Source of the DNA: Ryuthela nishihirai | Lineage: Eukaryota > Arthropoda > Arachnida > Araneae > Heptathelidae | DNA: 64,000 nucleotides | Direction: 5' to 3' | Assembly: GCA_038380435.1 (NCBI GenBank) | Contig: JAWZYU010000008.1 | Span: 77,452,020-77,516,019 of the forward strand | In this document: positions 1-11,467 of the stretch, in pieces | How the letters are laid out: each line of letters opens with the position of its first letter | Position numbering within the stretch: position 1 is the stretch's first letter | Notes under the pieces: model-generated | Told to the model about the DNA's origin: nothing | Databases searched by the model: none | The model's input: only the letters and a program-made list of their open reading frames with translations | Made by a program: the position numbers and the translations under genes

Positions 1-3000
1 ATAAAACTGAGAGGGAGGATTCTGAGAATATGTCATCGCTACAGTACATCAAATAAAGTCCAGATATGGAGCGACAAACTTGGAGCTCTTCTACAGATTG
101 AGTTGGGCTATGTCCCAAAGCACTCTGTCATTACGAAATTCCAGGGAAAAGGTTCGATGAAAGGGGTTGATATGGTAATTCAAAGCTGTAAATGTAAGAA
201 GGGATTGAGGAAGTATCAGACTGACAGATGCCAATAAAACTGAGAGGGAGGATTCTGTGAATATGTCATCGCTACAGTACATCAAATAAAGTCCAGATAT
301 GGAGCGACAAACTTGGAGCTCTTCTTCAGATTGGGTTGGACTATGTCCCAAAGCACTCTGTCATTAAGAAATTCCAGGGAAAAGGTTCGATGAAAGGGGT
401 TGATATGGCAATTCACAGCAGTAAATGTAAGAAGGGATTGAGGAAGTATCAGACTGACAGATGCCAATAAAACTGAGAGGGAGGATTCTGTGAATATGTC
501 ATCGCTACAGTACATCAAATAAAGTCCAGATATGAAGCGACAAACTTGGAGCTCTTCTACAGATTGGGTTGGGCTATGTCCCAAAGCACTTTGTTATTAA
601 GAAATTCCAGGGAAAAGGTTCGATGAAAGGGGTTGATATGGCAATTCAAAGCTGTAAAAGTAAGAAGGTATTGAGGAAGTATCAGACTGACAGATGCCAA
701 TAAAACTGAGAGGGAGGATTCTGAGAATATGTCATCGCTACAGTACATCAAATAAAGTCCAGATATGGAGCGACAATCTTGGAGCTCTTCTACAGATTGA
801 GTTGGGCTATGTCCCAAAGCACTCTGTCATTACGAAATTCCAGGGAAAATGTTCGATGAAAGGGGTTGATATGGTAATTCAAAGCTGTAAATGTAAGAAG
901 TGATTGAGGAAGTATCAGACTGACAGATGCCAATAAAACTGAGAGGGAGGATTCAGTGAATATGTCATCGCTACAGTACATCAAATAAAGTCCAGATATG
1001 GAGCGACAAACTTGGAGCTCTTCTACAGATTGAGTTGGGCTATGTCCCAAAGCACTCTGTCATTAAGAAATTCCAGGGAAAAGGTTCGATGAAAGGGGTT
1101 GATATGGCAATTCAAAGCTGTAAAAGTAAGAAGGGATTGAGGAAGTATCAGACTGACAGATGGCAATAAAACTGAGAGGGAGGATTCTGTGAATATGTCA
1201 TCGCTACAGTACATCAAAGAAAGTCCAGATATGGAGCGACAAACTTGGAGCTCTTCTACAGATTGGGTTGAGCTATGTCCCAAAGCACTCTGTCATTAAG
1301 AAATTCCAGGGAAAAGGTTCGATGAAAGGAGTTGATATTACAATTCAAAGCTGTAAAAGTAAGAAGGGATTGAGGAAGTATCAGACTGACAGATGCCAAT
1401 AAAACTGAGAAGGAGGATTCTGTGAATATGTCATCGCTACAGTATATCAAATAAAGTCCAGATATGGAGCGACAAACTGGAAGCTCTTCTACAGATTGGG
1501 TTTGGCTATGTCCCAAAGCACTCTGTCATTTAGAAATTCAAGGGAAAAGGTTCGATGAAAGGGGTTGATATGGCAATTCAAAGCTGTAAAAGTAAGAAGG
1601 GATTGAGGAAGTATCAGACTGACAGATGGCAATAAAACTGAGAGGGAGGATTCTGTGAATATGTCATCGCTACAGTACATCAAAGAAAGTCCAGATATGG
1701 AGCGACAAACTTGGAGCTCTTCTACAGATTGGGTTGAGCTATGTCCCAAAGCACTCTGTCATTAAGAAATTCCAGGGAAAAGGTTCGATGAAAGGAGTTG
1801 ATATTACAATTCAAAGCTGTAAAAGTAAGAAGGGATTGAGGAAGTATCAGACTGACAGATGCCAATAAAACTGAGAAGGAGGATTCTGTGAATATGTCAT
1901 CGCTACAGTATATCAAATAAAGTCCAGATATGGAGCGACAAACTGGAAGCTCTTCTACAGATTGGGTTTGGCTATGTCCCAAAGCACTCTGTCATTTAGA
2001 AATTCAAGGGAAAAGGTTCGATGAAAGGGGTGGATATGGCAATTGAAAGCTGTAAAAGTAAGAAGGGATTGAGGAAGTATCAGACTGACAGATGCCAATA
2101 AAACTGAGAGGGAGGATTCTGTGAATATGTCATCGCTACAGTACATCAAATAAAGTCCAGGTATGGAGCGACAAACTTGGAGCTCTTCTACAGATTGGGT
2201 TGGGCTATTTCCCAAAGCTCTCTGTCATTAAGAAATTCCAGGGAAAGGTTCGATGAAAGGGGTTGATATGGCAATTCAAAGCTGTAAAAGTAAGAAGGGA
2301 TTGAGGAAGTATCAGACTGAGAGATGCCAATAAAACTGAGAGGGAGGATTCTGTGAATATGTCATCGCTACAGTACATCAAATAAAGTCCAGATATGGAG
2401 CGACAAACTTGGAGCTCTTCTACAGATTGGGTTGGGCTATTTCCCAAAGCTCTCTGTCATTAAGAAATTCCAGGGAAAGGTTCGATGAAAGGGGTTGATA
2501 TGGCAATTCAAAGCTGTAAAAGTAAGAAGGGATTGAGGAAGTATCAGACTGACAGATGCCAATAAAACTGAGAGGGAGGATTCTGTGAATATGTCATCGC
2601 TACAGTACATCAAATAAAGTCCAGATATGGAGCGACAAACATGGAGCTCTTCTACAGATTGGGTTGGGCTATTTCCCAAAGCTCTCTGTCATTAAGAAAT
2701 TCAAGGGAAAAGGTTCGATGAAAGGGGTTGATATGGCAATTCAAAGCTGTAAAAGTGAGAAGGGATTCAGGAAGTATCAGACTGACAGATGCCAATAAAC
2801 CTGAGAGGGAGGATTCTGTGAATATGTCATCGCTACAGTACATCAAATAAAGTTCAGATATGGAGCGACAAACTTGGAGCTCTTCTACAGATTGAGTTTG
2901 GCTATGTCCCAAAGCACTCTGTCATTAAGAAATTCCAGAGCAAAAGGTTCGATGAAAGGAGTTGTTATGGCAATTCAAAGCTGTAAAAGTAAGAAGGGAT

Positions 3001-4870
3001 TGAGGAAATATCAGACTGACAGATGCCAATAAAACTGAGAGGGAGGATTCTGTGAATATGTCATCGCTACAGTACATCAAAGAAAGTCCAGATATGGAGC
3101 GAGAAACTTGGAGCTCTTCTACAGATTGAGTTGGGCTATGTCCCAAAGCACTCTGTCATTAAGAAATTCCAGGGAAAAGGTTCGATGAAAGGGGTTGATA
3201 TGGCAATTCACAGCTGTAAATGTAAGAAGGGATTGAGGAAGTATCAGACTGACAGATGCCAATAAAACTGAGAGGGAGGATTCTGTGAATATGTCATCGC
3301 TACAGTATATCAAATAAAGTCCAGATATGGAGCGACAAACTTGGAGCTCTTCTTCAGATTGGGTTGGACTATGTCCCAAAGCACTCTGTCATTAAGAAAT
3401 TCCAGGGAAAAGGTTCGATGAAAGGGGTTGATATGGCAATTCACAGCAGTAAATGTAAGAAGGTATTGAGGAAGTATCAGACTGACAGATGCCAATAAAA
3501 CTGAGAGGGAGGATTCTGTGAATATGTCATCGCTACAGTACATCAAATAAAGTCCAGATATGAAGCGACAAACTTGGAGCTCTTCTACAGATTGGGTTGG
3601 GCTATGTCCCAAAGCACTCTGTTATTAAGAAATTCCAGGGAAAAGGTTCGATGAAATGGGTTGATATGGCAATTCAAAGCTGTAAAAGTAAGAAGGGATT
3701 GAGGAAGTATCAGACTGACAGATGCCAATAAAACTGAGAGGGAGGATTCTGAGAATATGTCATCGCTACAGTACATCAAATAAAGTCCAGATATGGAGCG
3801 ACAAACTTGGAGGTCTTCTACAGATTGAGTTGGGCTATGTCCCAAAGCACTCTGTCATTACGAAATTCCAGGGAAAAGGTTCGATGAAAGGGGTTGATAT
3901 GGTAATTCATAGCTGTATATGTAAGAAGTGATTGAGGAAGTATCAGACTGACAGATGCCAATAAAACTGAGAGGGAGGATTCAGTGAATATGTCATCGCT
4001 ACAGTACATCAAATAAAGTCCAGATATGGAGCGACAAACTTGGAGCTCTTCTACAGATTGGGTTGGGGTATGTCCCAAAGCACTCTGTCATTAAGGAATT
4101 CCAGGGAAAAGGTTCGATGAAAGGAGCTGATATGGCAATTCAAAGCTGTAAATGTAAGAATGGATTAAGGATGTATCAGACTGACAGATGCCAATAAAAC
4201 TGAGAGGGAGGATTCTGTGAATATGTCATCGCTACAGTACATCAAATAAAGTCCAGATATGGAGCGACAAACTTGGAGCTCTTCTACAGATTGGGTTGGG
4301 CTATGTCCCAAAGCACTCTGTCATTAAGAAATTCCAGGGAAAAGGTTCGATGAAAGGGGTTGATATCGCAATTCAAAGCTGTAAAAGTGAGAAGGGATTG
4401 AGGAAGTGTCAGACTGACAGATGCCAATAAAACTGAGAGGGAGGATTCTGTGAATATGTCATCGCTACAGTACATCAACTAAAGTCCAGATATGGAGCGA
4501 CAAACTTGGAGCTCTTCTACAGATTGAGTTGGGCTATGTCCCAAAGCACTCTGTCATTAAGAAATTCCAGAGCAAAAGGCTCGATGAAAGGAGTTGATAT
4601 GGCAATTCAAAGCTGTAAAAGTAAGACGGGATTGAGGAAGTATCAGACTGACAGATGCGAATAAAACTGAGAGGGAGGATTTTGTGAATATGTCATCGCT
4701 ACAGTACATCAAATAAAGTCCAGATATGGAGCGACAAACTTGGAGCTCTTCTACAGATTGGGTTGGGCTATGTCCCAAAGCACTCTGTCATTAAGAAATT
4801 CCAGGGAAAAGGTTCGATGAAAGGAGTTGATATGGCAATTCAAAGCTGTGAAAGTAAGAAGGGATTGAAT
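1..4870. repeat. 233-bp tandem satellite array (right-hand end)
   Basis: About 21 head-to-tail monomers of 233 bp (a few are 232 or 234) fill the left edge, so the array continues outside the window. Each monomer carries blocks such as ATGTCATCGCTACAGTACAT and GGAGCTCTTCTACAGATTGG. Monomers differ by scattered substitutions and single-base indels. Two levels of higher-order structure are visible: a block of about four monomers near 1-1050 recurs 3028 bp later (13 units), and a two-monomer block at about 1023-1516 is repeated at 1489-1982. The array stops at about 4870, where the sequence turns unique. Long ORFs on both strands are a by-product of the periodicity; 233 is not divisible by three, so no frame runs through the array. 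Confidence 0.95.
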
Positions 4871-5366
4871 CATGGCCGTCTATATATGTACCAGGCCCGA
4901 ACGTTTCACCGAGGTATAGTTGTTACGTTACACACGAAGTGCTGTTTCAGAGATATCTCTACTGTAGTAGTAGTAGTAGTATCTGCTTGTAGTCTGGGTT
5001 AATAAGAAAGTTGTGTTGTAACAAACTTATAAATGATTATATTATTCAAAAGTAAGTTATAGTTATCGTTATTTTGAGTTTCTATATTATGGTTTTCGCA
5101 AAAAATATAATTTGTGGTAATAATTTAGCAGTATTTTCGATTAATTGTTACCACACCTGAATTTAGGCCTAATTTTAAGAATGAGCGGTAAATTTAAATT
5201 TTAACCATGAACGTTTAATTTATATTTTTTGATTAATAAATGAAAGCGAAGTGGTAAAGTAAAGATTATAGAAATCAGCTATAAGAATCATAATTTTTTA
5301 ACTTTCATTCAAAACCACAATAACTGCTATATTTTAAAATATAGTTTATCAACAAATCGTCTAAAG
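4871..5366. other. AT-rich spacer, no gene seen
   Basis: Unique AT-rich sequence between the satellite and the hAT element. It holds a short (TAG)n microsatellite at about 4964-4981. No coding signal was recognised. Confidence 0.6.
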
Positions 5367-5600
5367 CAGGCGTCAGCAACCTATGACCCGCGGGTCACCA
5401 AGTGACCCATTTGATAATTTCAAGTTACCCACTTGAGTTCCGCAAATAAAGTATAATATATAAAAATAAATTATAAAACATAAACATGAAACAAACACTT
5501 TGAGAAAGTATAAATAATAAGATTAACATTTTGGTTTGATTACAAAGCTGCAGAAATGAACATAGGCGGAATACAGCGACATTGTCCGAACGAATCTCAT

Positions 5601-5785
5601 CTGTTTATTCACGTTAAAGACGAAGTAGATGTAAACAAGAGTAGATGTGTGATCAGGGCTCCTATTGGTCGGCAGGGCTCTCTGACTGCGTGCCACCTGC
5701 AGCCGACCAATAGGAGCCCTGCCCACCTGCTGATCACGCATCTACTCTTGTCTACGTTTACTTCGTCTTTAACGTGAATAAACAG
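5601..5785. repeat. 185-bp inverted repeat inside the hAT element
   Basis: The left arm starts CTGTTTATTCACGTTAAAGA at 5601 and its reverse complement ends at 5785. The arms are about 80 bp, near-perfect, with a loop of roughly 20 bp. It lies between the left terminal repeat and the transposase start at 5842. It may be a separate foldback insertion or subterminal structure of the element. Confidence 0.8.
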
Positions 5786-5841
5786 TAGTTCAGAAGCGCG
5801 AGAACAGTTACCTAAGCGAAATAATTATTATTTTTATTACA

Positions 5842-7648
5842 ATGGACAAACAAAAAGCAAGAAAGAGATTATTTCAAGATGTGTGGACTGAAAAGTATGG
5901 ATGTATGGAAAATGGTGACAAATTGATATGTACAGATATAATTACCGCCAGGACTTACAATATTGAGCGACACTTTTCTTCAAAACATAAAGATATGAGT
6001 GAAATGCCAAATGATGAAAAATATGAATACATTGCTAAACGTGTATTAAATTATGGTAAAATAAATTTTTGAAGAGATTTGTTATAAGCCACAATTACGC
6101 TACATCTGCCAGCTTTATTGCAGCTCTTAGTATTGGTACCAACGGAAAACCGTTTACAGACGGCGAATTTTTGAAAAACGCATTCATAAATTGTTCCGAA
6201 CATTTATTCAATGACTTCGCAAATAAAAAACAAATAATTGAGAGAATTAATAAAATGCCATTGTCGGCCAGAACAGTTCAGCGTCGCATTGAACATACGG
6301 CAAAAAAATATTGACGCACAGGTCAAAAATGATTTGTTATCTAGTGCCGTAATTAACATTGCACTCAATGAAAGTACCGATGTAAATAGTATGGCTAGGC
6401 TGGCAATTATTATTAGATTTGCATCAATAAATAGTTCGAACGTCAATGAAGAACTATGCGTTCTTGCTTCAATGAATGACAAGACCAAAGGCATTGATAT
6501 TTTCCGTCAAGTACAAGAGTTTACAAATTTCAAAAATGGGAAAATATTGGTTTTAAAAAGTAAATTGTTTTCCATAACAACTGATGGTGCTCCAGCTATG
6601 AGAGGAAAAAATGTTGGATTTGTGAAACTAATGGAAAATGAACTTGGCCGCCCACTTTTATCGTTCCATTGTATCATACATGAAGAAATTTCATTTGCAA
6701 AGGCATCTACGCAACAACTTAAGGATGTAATGGAAAAGGTTGTTAAGATCGTAAACATAATAGTAGCACGATCTGCATTAACACACAGGCGCTTCAAAGT
6801 TTTTTTTTTAGGAAATTAAATCGAAATATGGAGATCTACTGTTACATGCTGACCTACGATGTTAAGTCGAGGCAGTTCTTAATAGATTTGTAGAGTGCTT
6901 TGATGATATACAAATATTTCTTTACGAAATCGGTGAAAATGATCTTGAGCTCAATGATAAACAATGGTTTTTAAGACTTTTGTTCTTAACAGACATAATG
7001 AACCATTATAATGATTTCAACGTACGACTCCAAGGAAATAACCACACAATTTTGAAAATGTACGAGGAATGGAAGAGTTTTTGTCATTGGAACGGAATGG
7101 AAGAGTTTTGTTTGAAATTAATATTATTTGAAACTTACATAAAAACTAGATTATTTCTTTTCTTTCCCTTACTAAAAAGCTAACATGACAAAGAAAATAT
7201 CGATGAAAGCAATCTAACTACGTTCGAAAGTTGTATTTTGAAGATTAAAAGTGAATTTGAAAGTAGATTTCAAAGTTTTAAGAAGCACATTTATAATAAA
7301 GCACGAGAAATATAGGAAAATGTTTTAGATTTGCAGTATTTTGAATATTTTAAAATTGACAATTTAAGTTTAGAAATGATTGATTTTAAAAGTTCAACGT
7401 TGTGGACAGACAAATTCAAGACATTGCGGAAAGATTTAGAAAACATGGAAGATAATCAACTTCTCATGATATCATCGTGTTGGGCATTACTTCCTACGAA
7501 GTTTTCATCTTTGAAAAAAATTGGCTTTGCCATTTTGTCCGCGTTCGGTTCTACTTATAAATGTGAACAAATATTTTCACACATGAAATTTAAGCAAGAA
7601 CAGGAGCAGATTAACTACCGAAAATTCAGACGCTTGTGTTCATCTTAA
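5842..7648 (+). pseudogene. hAT transposase pseudogene (BED finger to hATC domain)
   Basis: hAT transposases bind terminal repeats through an N-terminal BED zinc finger and cut with an RNase H-like core. Here the remnant is split into frames at 5842-6072, 6069-6314, 6238-6819, 6980-7183 and 7331-7648. The first piece has a BED-like core with ERHFSSKH, but only one Cys of the usual C-x2-C pair remains (ICTDI). The central piece contains LNESTDVNSMARLAI, TTDGAPAMRGKNVGF and FHCIIHEE, matching the hAT core of the GTF2IRD2/SCAND3-like branch. The last piece has AFGSTYKCEQIFSHMKF, the C-terminal dimerisation region. At least three frameshifts and several stops make it non-functional. The branch assignment is from recalled motifs and less certain than the superfamily. 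Confidence 0.85.
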
Positions 7649-7962
7649 AGTGACTAAATTGACGTCACAAATTCAGCATCAGGGGAGCCATTGATAACGA
7701 AGAGAACGCTTATAAATAAAATTCATAAATTATTAATGAACTAAAACTTGACAATTATATTTGTTTTTATAATAATTAGAATTATAATTTTTTTATGTTT
7801 TGAGTTTAAAAGCATATTGTAATAGTTTTCTCAATAAAATTTATCTTATTATTCACTAACGGACTGTTTTAAAATGAAAATACCCATTGACCCGAACTGT
7901 CTTCTTAATAGTCACATTTTGGTTGATTTTGACCCGCAGCCAAAAAAGGTTGCCGACGTCTG

Positions 7963-8410
7963 CTTTAACTGAACGATACGGTATAGTAATATGGAGACGA
8001 AATTGTTATGTCGAATTATATCATGTAGGTAAAAATAATATTTTCTCTTAAGGTGAAACTTGGGTAAATTACGGCCATACAGTTCGTGAAGTGTGGGAGG
8101 CGATGTATTAAGTGAACAAGAGCTTGAAAATATACGTGTTAACTTAGCAGAAGTAGCCAATGTATTTGATGATAGCTATTTCCAGCCATTGGGGACTGAT
8201 AGAGCATTTTTATTTTAAAGTTAAATTTTTTTAAATGGTTCCATCGATAACGTTTTTCTTATTTCATATTGGTTTATAAACATTTACATAACTGACCCTG
8301 GCATTTATTTAGAACTAGAGACACAACGTAGTGCCTCTATGGTATTGTGTTTTTTATTCATATAATTTACAGTTGCTAAAAAGAGACTATAAAATGTAAC
8401 CAATAACAAT
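7963..8410. other. Unique spacer with a 43-codon protein-like open stretch
   Basis: On the plus strand the frame 8090-8218 reads openly to a TAA, with a run LSEQELENIRVNLAEVANVF that looks more protein-like than its surroundings. An in-frame stop lies immediately upstream, there is no convincing splice acceptor, and I do not recognise the family. It could be a terminal exon remnant or chance. Confidence 0.2.
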
Positions 8411-8629
8411 TACACCTATCCCTCGATTTACACGGTACTCAGTTCACACAATTTTGGCTTTGCACGGTCAAAAAATGCAACCAGCTTCGATTTACACGGT
8501 ACTGACTGAGACGTACATAGAAAGGAAATCTCAGTCAGTACCGTGTAAATCGAAACTGGTTGCATTTTTTGATCGTGCAAAGCCAAAATTGTGTGAACTG
8601 AGTACCGTGTAAATCGAGGGATAGGTGTA
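8411..8629. mobile_element. Foldback MITE with TA target duplication (pogo/Tigger-like ends)
   Basis: Two arms of roughly 100 bp are near-perfect reverse complements around a loop of about 17 bp (8512-8528). The outer ends are TA then CACCTATCCCTCGATTTACA, and the mirror image then TA, consistent with a TA target duplication. A TCCCTCG motif near the end is typical of pogo/Tigger-type termini. No coding capacity. Family assignment is inference. Confidence 0.75.
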
Positions 8630-8845
8630 TTTCTGTACGCACTGATGCTAGGAAAGGTTTCCTTGCGTTGTATGGTTTGTTTATATTAAGTGTCACCTGA
8701 AGTGGAAGGAGTATAAACATTTTTTTGCTCCGTCCAATTTCACATTGAAGAGATCGAATACTTCGTAGTGTCTTGTGTCTTTCGACAGCAAATTATTTCT
8801 AGAGATGAAAATATAAAACCACGCAAAAACGTTTGTTAATAAAAT

Positions 8846-8851
8846 TTTATT
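8846..8851 (-). terminator. Candidate polyadenylation signal of the CUB/TM gene
   Basis: An AATAAA on the minus strand lies about 0.4 kb after the stop codon at 9245. A nearer AATAAA is at 9093-9098, about 150 nt after the stop. Either could end the transcript; sequence alone cannot decide. Confidence 0.35.
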
Positions 8852-9244
8852 GGCTTTGCACATAATACTTGGTTAAAATTGTATTTGATGAATTATCTTT
8901 ATATTCTGGAGAAACATTACTTTTTATACAAATTAACCCAAATCTTCAGAATCATGCAATGAAATAAGTAAACGTCATCTTTTAACAGATGAGAATGATA
9001 CATTACGAACAATGTATTCAAGGAAACGTATTTACGTCTTGTCATGCGTAAGTAGTCCTTTTCCTTAAATGCATTGAAATTTAAACTATTTGTTTATTAC
9101 ATTAAAATATTTTACACAAAAAGTAGACCTAAGAGTCTACAAGAGTCTATAAAATTTAAGGGCGAGAAAGGAACTCTCTTATTTCGAAATTCATCAGTTC
9201 TTTTTGATGTGTACCAAGAGTGCTATTTGAACCAAAACGTCTCT

Positions 9245-9329
9245 TCAGTGTCCACAGAGAGATGCTTCTTCAGGTTCAGGTTTACCCTTCCACCATTTGT
9301 AGTTGTAACTCTTTTGGGGATCTGTGTTC
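9245..9329 (-). CDS. Terminal exon: cytoplasmic tail of the CUB/TM protein
   Basis: On the minus strand a pyrimidine-rich tract ending TTTGTTTCTTCCAG precedes the exon. One base completes the codon left open by the transmembrane exon (TC plus G gives Ser), then 27 residues follow to a TGA at 9247-9245. The tail reads NTDPQKSYNYKWWKGKPEPE and ends EEASLCGH. It is charged and aromatic with no known domain that I can name. It directly follows the membrane exon in the spliced order. The downstream sequence to about 8.8 kb is AT-rich and holds two AATAAA motifs, fitting a 3' UTR. An overlapping plus-strand open frame (9074-9346) is judged a shadow. Confidence 0.7.
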
Positions 9330-9337
9330 CTGGAAGA

Positions 9338-9500
9338 AACAAATAAATAAAAGATGACAATAATCGGTGATAGCTGAAATAAATAAAAGATGATAACTTA
9401 ATTAAATTATATAAATTATTGAATTAATAAAAGATGATAACTTCAAAGATGATAAATAAAGACTGAAATAAATAAAAGATGACAATGATCGGTGATAGCG
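9338..9500. repeat. Short imperfect tandem repeat beside a splice acceptor
   Basis: Several units built on AAATAAATAAAAGATGA, two of them followed by a CGGTGATAGC segment, lie just upstream (in gene sense) of the terminal exon. Unit length is irregular, about 30-70 bp. Confidence 0.6.
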
Positions 9501-9529
9501 GTGGTAGTTACTGTCCTCCATCTTGAATA

Positions 9530-9914
9530 GGGGGCGGGGGTTTCTCAGTAGGTAGCGCGCCAGGCTCGTAATCTGTAGTTCCCAGGTTCGAGTCCCAGCT
9601 GGGTCAGCGTTGAGATTTATCTCCGCAAAATTCCCTGCCCTGCCCACGGTAAGTAGGGGACACCGATGGGCTTGGAAAGGCCGCCGTCCGTCGGATGGGA
9701 CGTTAAGCCGTGGCCCCGTGTGCGGGAGAGACATACCCTGTGCACGTTAAAGAACAGGCTGGATGGCCTTGACGGGAGGCTACCATCTGTCTCCCAACAG
9801 CTGTTGTAGTGGGTCCCCTCCCGCAACCTTCTCTGAGCCTTCGGGGTCCATATGACCTGGCTATTTAGCCCATGGTGTGCAAAAAAGTGCCGCTCAGAGA
9901 TAAAACAACCCAAC
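9530..9914 (+). mobile_element. SINE1 copy, full length (reference description)
   Basis: A non-coding retroposon copied in trans by a LINE. The 5' head is tRNA-like, with an A box of the form TGGCTCAGTCGG in most copies and a B box GGTTCGAGTCC. The head resembles elongator tRNA-Met, with CGT in place of the CAT anticodon. A central block follows (GGATGGGACGTTAAGCCG, then CACGTTAAAGAACACGCTGG), then a 3' part ending GAGGTAAAACAACCCAACC. This copy has a degenerate A box (TTTCTCAGTAGG) and is bounded by the exact duplication CCATCTTGAATA (9518-9529 and 9915-9926), proving retroposition. The family's partner LINE is not evident: neither LINE in this window shares its 3' end. Confidence 0.95.
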
Positions 9915-9926
9915 CCATCTTGAATA

Positions 9927-10322
9927 AAATATATAAATTTTATTCTGATAAAAGCATATTTATGACATAATGGAAATAATTGCATACTCTCTGTACAAAA
10001 TCTCTCTGAACCAAATTTAAAAGAAGTACCAAATTAGTTGTCTAAAAGAGCAGCACAGTTTGTGAAGGATAATTCATTTAAACTGAACAAATATGAATTC
10101 AGCAATAAAAACAATAATTAAAATATTGCTACGACTTTTGCCATTTTTTGGCAGTTATTGCCAAAACCATTTCCCCGTGCCGTAATTCGAACAGCTACGT
10201 ACATTTCTGGAAATACATCTCAAGAAATTGCGCGATTTCCCTTGAATTGTAGAATATTTAAATAATGTTATAAGCATTGACTATCCCTTTGGTTTGTCCT
10301 TCGTCTTTCGAGAACGAATTGG
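9927..10322. other. AT-rich intronic sequence, nothing recognised
   Basis: Within the last intron of the CUB/TM gene. No ORF, RNA gene or repeat was recognised. Confidence 0.5.
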
Positions 10323-10335
10323 TTTGAAAGTCAGG

Positions 10336-10741
10336 TTGTTGGGTTGTTTTACCTCTGAGCGGCACTTTTTTGCACACCATGGGCTAAATGGCCAGGTCAC
10401 ATGGACTCCGAGAAAGAAAGGGAAGAAGGGGAAGAGGAGAAGGTTGGGGAAGGGGATCCACTGGAACAGCTGTTGGGAGACAGATGGTAGCCTCCCGTCA
10501 AGGCCATCCAGCGTGTTCTTTAACGTGCACAGGGTATGGCTCTCCCGCACACGGGGCCACGGATTAACGTCCCATCCGACGGACGGCGGCCTTTCCAAGC
10601 CCATCGGTGTCCCCTACTGACCGTGGGCAAGGCGGCGAATTTTGCGGAGATAAATCTCAACGCTGACCCAGCTGGGACTCGAACCTGGGAACTACAGATT
10701 ACGAGCCTGGCGCGCTACCGACTGAGCCACCCCCGCCCCAT
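10336..10741 (-). mobile_element. SINE1 copy, full length
   Basis: Flanked by TTTGAAAGTCAGG (10323-10335 and 10742-10754). It has a purine-rich expansion (about 10410-10445, GAAAGAAAGGGAAGAAGG) where other copies read CCGAAGGCTCAGAG. Confidence 0.93.
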
Positions 10742-11467
10742 TTTGAAAGTCAGGAATCCATTCCCTAAGGATGAAGAATATTTTAAAGGCTAGGGATTAT
10801 TTTACCAACATGTGAGAGGTGTATTTCATGAATAACCAGGAAGCGACCAGAAGTTGTGGAAACACTGGTGAACAACCTGTTCAGTTGATTTTGGTTCCTT
10901 TGCGATTCCAATTGGACAAGGGCATAATTTCGAATCGAGTTTACTCCAAGTAATGGACCAGATTCTGGGAATCTATAAAACCATAAAATCCCCCTACATT
11001 TCCCGTCGGATGGTATGTAAATGGTAGCTAGGCGTAAACTGGAAGGAGAGCTGTGTACCAATCCCTAGTGATGATGCACAGAACCGGCCAGGTCTAGCAC
11101 CTAATGTCCGACCCCGCCTTCTCGTGGTGCAGGCCGTTAGTACCTTTCAAAAGAGATATTCTCTTTTGGAAGGGAACGGAAGGGGAGGGCTGCCAGTTCA
11201 GTATGGCCTGCTGATCTGGTCATCTACGGCCACTTTTTTCTTTTTTTTTTCAACCCTGCTGAGGAGTGGTCAACTTCACAGGGTCCTGGTGCTGACCATT
11301 TATACCTACTAGACTGGACTTGTTTATGGATTTGAGCTTGATTATGGATCCTGGACTTGCTGCACTGGTGGGCCTCTGTTGAGGGAGAGTCTGCCGCTGT
11401 GTTTTCTGTCTGCTTCTGGGTTGCCAGCTCTAAGTGAACAGAGGCATGGGATACCTTATATCAGCTG

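Larger units (their letters stand above)
5367..7962 (+). mobile_element. Decayed hAT-superfamily DNA transposon
   Basis: The element is about 2.6 kb. Its left end, CAGGCGTCAGCAACCT, is matched by the reverse complement of its right end, CAGACGTCGGCAACCT, giving imperfect terminal inverted repeats that start with CAG, as in hAT elements. Just inside, both ends carry a GACCCGCGG/GACCCGCAG motif. The interior encodes broken pieces of a BED/hATC-type transposase. Flanking octamers (gtctaaag and ctttaact) agree at only half their positions, so I cannot claim a clean 8-bp target duplication. The fragmentation suggests an old, inactive copy. Confidence 0.8.

Noticed and set aside
91..4778. Many 60-100-codon frames on both strands of the satellite
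   Set aside because: They repeat with the 233-bp period, overlap each other across monomers, and cannot form one continuous frame. They are by-products of the tandem repeat.
9074..9346. Plus-strand 90-codon frame
   Set aside because: It overlaps the terminal exon on the opposite strand, has no splice context or known motif, and is best seen as a shadow.
9560..9610. tRNA-like head of SINE1 as a real tRNA gene
   Set aside because: Each such sequence is the 5' end of a longer repeated element with target duplications, and the acceptor stem does not pair properly.
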